A DNA stretch of 64,000 nt from Branchiostoma floridae (taxonomy: Eukaryota; Chordata; Leptocardii; Amphioxiformes; Branchiostomatidae): positions 18,395,062 through 18,459,061 of the forward strand of contig NC_049984.1 in the NCBI RefSeq assembly GCF_000003815.2. The letters are read 5' to 3'. A model generated the notes under the pieces. It saw only the letters and a list, made by a program, of their open reading frames with translations, had not been told where the DNA came from and did no database searches. Below, piece after piece: positions 57,583-64,000 of the stretch; the stretch's first letter is position 1, and every line of letters begins with the position of its first letter. The translations under genes were made by a program, and so were the position numbers.

Positions 57583-60500
57583 GTGCGTATTGCTTGGAGC
57601 AACTGCCGCCGCCACTGACTAGGCCATGGCGCGTGGCATTTTTCTGTTGTCTGGCATGTCTGCTCGTCTGAAAACAGTAAATATCGGCTTTTGGTACATT
57701 TTGTACCGCCAGTTTGGTCAGTTTTATCATCCTAGTGACATGTAGTCTCCTCCAAGCCAAGTATTGTCAAAGCTTACCGGCACATTTTGGGAATTTTAGC
57801 AAATTTTGCTGTTTCCTTGTGAGAGAAACCGCTACGGTCTGGTGTTATGCAAATTAGCTATCACCACGCGCGAGCTGCGCCTCCGCCTATATAAGGGAAC
57901 TGAAATGGGCGTTTCTTGAAAAAACGTAATTTCCTGGATTTTGAAACCCACCTTTATTGTCAACTACATCTTGTACTAGAGTTTACGCTAGTACAAGCCT
58001 TGTTGTCTAGTCTGGGATAGTGGGCGTTTACAAGGCCGGACTTGTGTCTAGTTTGCCGGTCGGTCTACTGAAAGCGAGATCGGATTTGTTTGTACAAGCT
58101 CGCATTTCATTGACGTCAATAAAAGAAAGGCATGTTACTAAGGCACTGCTCTAGCGATAGGGCTGTTGGCAGACTCTCCTTTGTCAAGTTTAATGGGTTT
58201 ATTTGCAGCGAATTGACAGTTGTTTATTATTTTAGACAAAAGAAGAAAATTTAGTCTGGTAGCAGGGCTCGAAATACTGGGTGCATGTGCACCCAGGTGC
58301 ACCCAAAATTGGAGCTGTGCACCCAATTATTTTCTGTGGGTGCACAAGGTGCACCCAAATATTTTCTTAGGTTTATGTATGTAAAGATATCTAGTATATG
58401 ATGTATACTAGTATACATCATATTCTTGACATCTAAGCATTTGATAGATAATAAAAATATCTGTCATGGTACTTGTTTAAGAATTTGATATTAGATTATT
58501 ACTTTAAATCAAATCTAAAAAGTTTAATTTAAGTGGTGCACCCAAAAATTTTTTGGTGCACCCAATTTTTTAAGCTGGGTGCACCAGTGCACCTAATCCC
58601 AAAAATGAATTTCGAGCCCTGGGTAGACACCTTTTGTTCTTTATAAGTTATACTGTATGTGGAAACCTGTATGTGTCCATTTACCACCCTATCCCCAGTT
58701 TTCGTTGGCTATGTTCCAGGGAAATGAATGCAAGACTGTTAGTATTACATTTGAATACTTATTTTGCTTTATTCTTTTGCTATGTTGTTATTGCATAAGT
58801 CTTAGATTATTAACACCTTGTAGCTGTTACATAATTATTCCCACAACACTAAATAGCTTGTGTAATAGCAAAAGTATTGTTTGTAGCATTATAAACAATA
58901 TTTTGATTTATTTGGATTGTGAATGTACAAATATTGCATTGAAAGTCTTGTACCATTTTCATTCAAACATGCCTGAGGAACCATGCAACATCATCATCAT
59001 GAGCATAAATGCAACATAAATTCTGTATTTCATTGTGTTTATTGATGTTGAATGTATCTTACTTAGTCAAAATGTATCTTAGTCTGATTTCTCTTTTTCC
59101 AGATCCCTTTCTCGAGCTGTTACCCAAAGAACTTCGCTTGATGAATGGTGGTCAGCCTGCAAGGCACCCCCTTAGCCCCACTGAACATCCCTTGAAAGGG
59201 TCCGACTTGCTGGGCCTATCTGGTACGAAAATGACTTGTTTGTGTCAGACTTTGATTTGATGCCAATCTTTTACTCAAGTTGAACTGCTTATCACAATCC
59301 CTCCCTTTTTATTAAGGCCTTTTCTATCATACATGTTTTTATCATATGGAAATGGTTAAATGCAGAAGCTCAGTCATGGCAACATCTACAATGAATTTGT
59401 GAAATGAAATGGTTTGTGATGGGCAGTATGAACTTGTACCAGGGTACGAAATACTTTTTTTTTTCTAGTACCAGCAATCTTTTAGGTACCTAGAATTGTA
59501 CCTGCAATTTGGTGACATAGTTCTCAAGGAATAGAGTATGTTGGAAATTTTATGGAACAAAGTTTTGTATTGTACAGCCTTAGACTTTTGCTTTTCTTTA
59601 ACAAGCAAAAATGGAGATTCCTAGTGTCCTTCCCATTTTTGTGTGCAATTTCAGCAGTTGGCAAATTGCAGGTTGCAGGTAAGTATTTCGTGCCCTGTTG
59701 AATGTATTTGTGTATGTTGAAAGGTTTTACCTTGGCACAGAGCTATGTAAATATCGTACAAAGTATGATATTGCTGACAATGTATGATTGTACAGAAAGC
59801 AGCAAACTTTGTATAAAGCACTCGACATGTAAGGCTGAGTTTTTGTTTCCTGCACTAGGCATTGAAATTTTTTTTCACCAAACATTGTACTGTGAGTTCA
59901 CTACCCCATGACTGCTTGTAAATGGCCAACTCACTTGTAACTCAAACAAAAGCTTACTCGTGTGTACAATATATTGTGAAGAGAGGCGTTCAGTCAAACA
60001 TGTAAAAAAGCGTACAAAATTGTCGGACCAGAAAATGCTGGCATAGTGAAAAGGCTGATATATTGTATCGGAAGCACAGAGACTTCATCACAAACTGTGA
60101 TAATGTTGTACAGCCCGTGATTCATGAAGAAGATAAAAAGTTAATTGTTGTGAGAGAAATCAACAGAATGGAAGTAAAGAGTGATTTTTCCCTGACACGT
60201 GAGATGTCGCTGTTTTCTTTTCTGTTATTAACAATAATATGTCTTGCAATCCCATCACCAGGTTTTTGGGGGTGTTCAACAAATGAGAAATTACGGCAAA
60301 GGTACTTGCAAAAACTTGCAGCAAAAAGATACATCTAAAGTTGACCTTCTGATTCCTTTGGCAAGAAGCAAATTGCTGACTGACATAACTAAAAGTTACT
60401 ATTTCACAAAATTTATAAAAAAAATGATTAACAAGGCTTTTGTGGCTCAACAAATTGGGTTGGCAAATTTATTCTTGTAAAATGAACTTTTCCACTTAAC

Positions 60501-63500
60501 TTTTTGACTTCAGCTTTAAGCTAGCCTGGAAGCATCATTGATGTTAATTCTTTCAAAAGTCATGACTGAACATTTTTAACATCAGACCACATGATTCCAG
60601 GCTAGCTTTGGACATAGGTATCCTGGAGTCTTTCCAGAAGGGAAAGGGAAGTTTTACATTGAAGTCTGCCTAAGGCAAAGGTTTGGTCGATGGACCGGCA
60701 GTTACTGGTATGACTGATGTGACCATTTTGTGCAAATGGCTGACAGAACTTTTGATTTCGCTTGAAGCACCTGCCTTCTTTGAAACTAGTAGTAACCACT
60801 GAAAAGCTTTTGCTTTGAATTCAAATTTTTTTAATTTCCATACTAAATAGTCTTGCTGCAATAATTTTGTTCAGCTACATCAACATGAGGCCAATCAAAC
60901 TTTTCAATTACAAAACATCTGTCTTGTGTGCATGAATGTGTTGAGTGGACATCTGTGTTGTTGCAAATGTTTAAACTCGCACTTTTACCCCTAGCCCTTG
61001 GGCAAGTGGTATGTTGTGAACTCATTCGAGCTGCTTCGTTCAGACACCTCAAATGTAGGTTGGTTTGTTCAATGCTAGTATTTCTTATGTTAGAGATATG
61101 AAAAGGCATTGACTGTAGTATAACATGTTTCATGTCGTTGCCTTGTTTACCCGTGATGTTCATGTATTGTATAGGACAAATGTTGCATGTTATGTGATAT
61201 GTAATTTCTGCCCATTATGCAAGTAAATCTAGTATTTGTAACGTAGGAAAAGATACCTAATTTCAGAAGTGATTAAGATACTGAATGACAGTTTTGGTGG
61301 GTATAGCATAAGGTGCAGGGGATCTTGGAGATGGTGATTACCTTAGAGCTATCTTAAAACAATATCCACTGCGTCTAAATTCTTAAAGACGGTCTGTATG
61401 TGAAGTTGTACACCAACAGTTCTGTCTGAAGTCTAACCCCCTCTCCACAGCGATAAGTTATAGCTAAGCTGACGAAGGCCCACTGCCGAGGTGTCCTGAG
61501 GTCTTACATTCATGCATGGCTCTTGTTGTACGATTCAGATCCCCTGAACCTGAGCATGGGGCCGCCCAGCATCACCACAACCACTACTACCAGTACCCCT
61601 ACGTATGAATCAGCTCTAAGCATTAGTACGTCAGTGCAAGGGGTAAGTAATACCATGGTAAGTGGTGTCCTAAGCCCATCCTCTCTCTCCCCCTTGGGGC
61701 AAAGTGAGTTGGCTACACAGCAGCGGCAGCAGTTGTCGCCATTGTCCAGCCCGGGTGGGTCGCCGCTGGTCAGCGTGTCGGACTCCAGCAACCTGATGTC
61801 GCCCAGCGAGTTGAACACGTCCAGCAGCCTGCTGGTCAGCACCAGGAAGATGAATCTTCGCGGCGACGACAGCTCCGGATGGATGGAGGACGACGATTCG
61901 TCCTCCAGTAACACCAGCAGCGGCGGAGTGGCGCGCTCCATCACTGCCAACGGCCAGCGGAAGTCCCGCAAAGTCTCCGCTAAGCAGAGTCCCTCCAGCC
62001 CGAAGGAAAGAATCAACATGGAGCGGCTGTTTGACGCCGATGGCAGCAGCTGTCAGCCCCAGTTTGAGTTCAAGAAGTTCGGCGCTGACATTGTCAGCAT
62101 CAAGGCGAGAGACTCGCATCAGGGGGTGCCAGCAGACATGCAGAGGTACATACCTGTAGTTGTTGCAGTCTTGTAGGTAGATAGAAAAATCAGACACAAG
62201 TCCCTGTATCTGTGGAGGAAATATGGTTGTTAAAGTACTGTTTGCTTTATATTTTGAAAGACATTGGAAGTTTTGCCTTAAAAGATCAGCAACATTTCAG
62301 AAATTGCATAAAAAAAGAGGGAAGCATGTATTTTTATTAACATTGAACTGTACTTTTCATTGTGAAAAATGAAAAGAAATGCATCAAGTTACATGCATTC
62401 TCCAAATTTCCAACTGTCTTTCCAAATGCAAAGTGAACAGTTTTTGTATCCTGTATTGCATATGTGTTGACTATAACATGAAAAGACGAGACCTGATCTA
62501 CCGCATAGACATTAATCCTTTTTCATCTTCACCTATGTTCCTCTACAGTGCATTGTCCGCCCCACCAACCCTGCTAACGTTGGTGCCAACATCTACCGTG
62601 CCATGCCAAGTCGTAGAGCTTGCACACGTCAACTCCTGCCCAGTCCCAAGGAGGCAGGCTAAAGAACCGAGCCTCAACATGCCAAACTTGAGTAGTAAGC
62701 ATGGCAGCATGCAGCTCAAGATCCTGAAGCAGCCCGAGGTCCACCACAGGGCTCGATACATGACGGAAGGTAGCCGTGGGTCAGTCAAGGACGAATCTGG
62801 CCATGGCTTCCCCACTGTGAAAGTAGGTCACTCGTAATCTCAACCAACCACGGCTTGTAGTTGTAGGTTCTTTACCTAGGGATAAGGCAGCTTTTAGGAG
62901 GTGATTGAGCAACCAAGCAGGGCCCTCTGTTAGTACTGTCTTGATTGCAGNNNNNNNNNNNNNNNNNNNNNNNNNNNNNNNNNNNNNNNNNNNNNNNNNN
63001 NNNNNNNNNNNNNNNNNNNNNNNNNNNNNNNNNNNNNNNNNNNNNNNNNNTTTTATTCAACAGCTTGAAGGCTGCAACAAGTCAGCCACTCTTCAAGTGT
63101 TTGTGGGAACAGACACAGGGAAAATCAAGCCCCACGGGTTTCTACCAGGCCTGCAAGGTGACTGGCCGTAACACAACTCCCTGCACAGAGAGGGACATCG
63201 AAGGGACCACAGTCATTGAAGTGCCATTGGATCCAACAAACAACATGACACAGAGGTGTGTGAAAAACATAAGCTGCAAGCTGTCACTAAAGATATCATT
63301 ATTGTACTATGACACATACCAACTTACATGGAGATACGATTGCCTTACATTGAGCAGTATCATTGCAAATATATCTGTTTTGTATGTGAAAAGTGCCTTC
63401 TTTTTGTCCGTTATGGCTAATGTCCTGTTTAACAGGTCGAGGGACAATTCCATCCAAGGGTAGGCCAAAGATAGATGAAGTGTATATTAGAGCACTTGGT

Positions 63501-64000
63501 GTTATGCGTCATAAGCATTTTGTGAATTCAGGAAATGGCAACAACACACCCAGTTGATGCATCGCTACAAGTACATTATAAGGCAGAAGATCTTTCCCGC
63601 CATATAGGCATGCAGTATTCTGGAAATGTAAACAGCTATTAAGAGCTACATCCAAAAGAAGACTTGTTTTGAACAAGCAGAAAGATAGGTTAAACATATG
63701 ACGCCATCCTTAAAAGATTGATTTGTTAAGCAAACAACCTGACATTGTCTATTACTGTAAATGCATTTAAGTTCGCGGGGATTTAATTTCGCGGTAACGG
63801 AAAAAAAGACTTTTTGCGGTGGATTTAAGGTCGCGGTAACACCGTAGACTGCAGTCTAATACCATTATAGAAAAATGGTTCGCGGGTGGATTTAAAATTC
63901 GCAGTGATGTCACCGCGAAAACCGCGAACATTAATCCACCGCGAACATTTCTGCATTTACAGTATTTTTTTGTGTGCAGGCCAGGATCGGGCTGGCGCGC
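57507..64000 (+). CDS. NFAT5: NFAT5-like transcription factor, 5' part (gene runs off the window)
   Basis: Exons seen: 57507-57582, 59103-59222, 61539-62145, 62549-62822 and 63064-63255, with a possible further exon starting at 63980. The N-terminus [24 protein letters not shown], then LLPKELRL, a [11 protein letters not shown] motif (about residue 180), RKSRK and LFDADG, matches the order of the NFAT5 N-terminus of vertebrates. The Rel-homology DNA-recognition segment [15 protein letters not shown] (about 335-349) and GFPTVK are the NFAT5 form. NFAT proteins bind GGAAA sites; NFAT5 is the tonicity-responsive, calcineurin-independent member, and no PxIxIT calcineurin site is visible. The last two pieces of the domain are damaged in this assembly: a placeholder gap at 62951-63050 and one extra T at 63139-63141. 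The dimerisation domain and C-terminal activation region lie beyond the window. Confidence 0.9.
58263..58621. mobile_element. CAGGGCTCGAAAT-ended element, GTGCACCCA word
   Basis: Left CAGGGCTCGAAATACTGG, right ATTTCGAGCCCTG, flanked by direct GGTAG. The interior repeats GGTGCACCCA about nine times and includes a 28-bp palindrome at 58396-58423. It lies in NFAT5 intron 1. Confidence 0.75.
59103..59222 (+). CDS. NFAT5: NFAT5-like exon 2
   Basis: 120 nt encoding [17 protein letters not shown] and a P/S-rich tail with [12 protein letters not shown]. The LLPKEL core is conserved in NFAT5. The acceptor is CTCTTTTTCCAG; the donor GTACGA is phase 1. Confidence 0.85.
59440..59697. mobile_element. CAGGG..CGAAAT-ended element, GTACC word
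   Basis: Left CAGGGTACGAAATACT, right AGTATTTCGTGCCCTG. Inside are CTAGTACC, GGTACCTAG and TTGTACCTGC near the left end and GGTTGCAGGTAAG near the right. It lies in NFAT5 intron 2. Target duplication unclear. Confidence 0.6.
60522..60604. mobile_element. Small MITE, TAGCCTGGAA ends, in an NFAT5 intron
   Basis: Inverted ends TAGCCTGGAAGCATCAT and ATGATTCCAGGCTA enclose 83 bp. Flanks GCTTTAAGC and GCTTTGGAC look like a decayed 9-bp duplication (6 of 9 positions). Confidence 0.6.
61539..62145 (+). CDS. NFAT5: NFAT5-like exon 3 (Ser/Thr-rich regulatory region)
   Basis: 607 nt. A Thr run followed by Ser/Pro-rich sequence typical of the disordered NFAT regulatory region, then [33 protein letters not shown] and [17 protein letters not shown]. 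It ends at AG|GTACAT, phase 2. The opposite-strand open frames here are shadows. Confidence 0.88.
62549..62822 (+). CDS. NFAT5: NFAT5-like exon 4 (DNA-recognition loop)
   Basis: 274 nt after acceptor TTCCTCTACAG. Ends [38 protein letters not shown] then GTAGGT, phase 0. RxRYxTEGSRGxVK is the NFAT recognition loop that contacts DNA bases; KIL.QPE..HRARY is the NFAT5 form of the preceding strand. Confidence 0.92.
62951..63050. other. Assembly gap (100 N) in NFAT5 intron 4
   Basis: Exactly 100 undetermined bases ending 13 bases before the acceptor of exon 5. Open frames drawn through it are meaningless. Confidence 0.99.
63064..63255 (+). CDS. NFAT5: NFAT5-like exon 5, carrying a one-base frameshift
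   Basis: The first 25 codons read [20 protein letters not shown] then IKPHG. From 63142 the family sequence continues only in another frame ([35 protein letters not shown]). One surplus T in the TTT at 63139-63141 explains the shift. The donor is AG|GTGTGT, phase 2. The error lies about 90 bases from an N gap, so a sequencing or consensus error is more likely than a real mutation. Confidence 0.85.
63753..63964. mobile_element. TACTGTAAATGCA MITE family, copy 4, beside an acceptor
   Basis: The best-preserved copy: TACTGTAAATGCATTTAAGT, TTCGCGGGGATTTAATTTCG, and at the right CACCGCGAACATTTCTGCAT then TTACAGTA. It ends 15 bases before the possible NFAT5 exon at 63980. Confidence 0.85.
63980..64000 (+). 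CDS. NFAT5: Possible NFAT5-like exon at the window edge
   Basis: Directly after TTTTTTTGTGTGCAG the window ends with seven codons reading ARIGLAR, close to the ARIGIAG segment that follows the LKLRN strand in vertebrate NFAT5. The match is short, and the roughly 17 residues expected between this and the previous exon were not found. Confidence 0.35.

Noticed and set aside
61510-62197. 169- and 175-codon frames on the minus strand
   Set aside because: Antisense shadows of NFAT5-like exon 3, which has the family match and proper splice sites on the plus strand.
62872-63463. Open frames running through the N gap
   Set aside because: Undetermined bases were read through; only the part after 63064 is coding.

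Overview
The window is nuclear DNA of an invertebrate animal, most likely a lancelet (amphioxus, Branchiostoma). The evidence is short coding exons with GT-AG introns, an NFAT5-type Rel-homology gene, a 5S-rRNA-headed SINE, a very high density of small inverted-repeat elements, and two 100-N placeholder gaps (47333-47432 and 62951-63050) typical of a draft assembly. There are no operons, ribosome binding sites or CRISPR arrays. The genus is inferred from style and gene content, not proved. Four gene models were assembled exon by exon. (1) Minus strand, 2187-9140: a complete six-exon class I SAM-dependent methyltransferase of the Methyltransf_16/METTL21-like family (249 aa). (2) Plus strand, 19431-26620: its five-exon paralogue (255 aa). 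The two are divergently transcribed across about 10 kb and share exon lengths of 44 and 158 nt and the same intron phases, so they are an old local duplication. (3) Minus strand, 28161-29269: a two-exon gene (218 aa) of unrecognised family whose last codons and 3' flank are tandemly duplicated. (4) Plus strand, from 57507 past the right edge: the 5' part of an NFAT5-like transcription factor. It runs from the start methionine through the N-terminal regulatory region into the Rel-homology DNA-binding domain, with a one-base frameshift in the assembled sequence and a likely missing piece near the right edge. Weaker single-exon candidates lie at 33359-33440 (+), 35564-35767 (-), 43569-43719 (-) and 45859-46002 (+). 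Layout: 1-9.1 kb is the first methyltransferase gene, its introns loaded with palindromic elements. 9.1-19.4 kb is intergenic with a 5S-headed SINE broken by a later small transposon. 19.4-26.6 kb is the second methyltransferase gene, whose fourth intron holds a 1.5 kb inverted-repeat element built of satellite arrays with TGACGTCA sites. 28.1-29.3 kb is the unrecognised gene. 29.3-41.4 kb is mostly non-coding, with GC-rich blocks carrying a recurrent CGAACGGTTCGG motif. 41.48-43.06 kb is a large foldback element. 46.6-47.2 kb is a 36-bp minisatellite. 48-57 kb is repeat-rich intergenic DNA. 57.5-64 kb is the NFAT5-like gene. The genes show no sign of acting in one pathway: the methyltransferases would modify protein lysines, and NFAT5 proteins drive tonicity-responsive transcription. 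The most unusual content is in the mobile DNA: a set of small elements with TAG...CTA ends and 9-bp target duplications, the foldback element, the CRE-array element, and a family whose internal repeated word differs from copy to copy.
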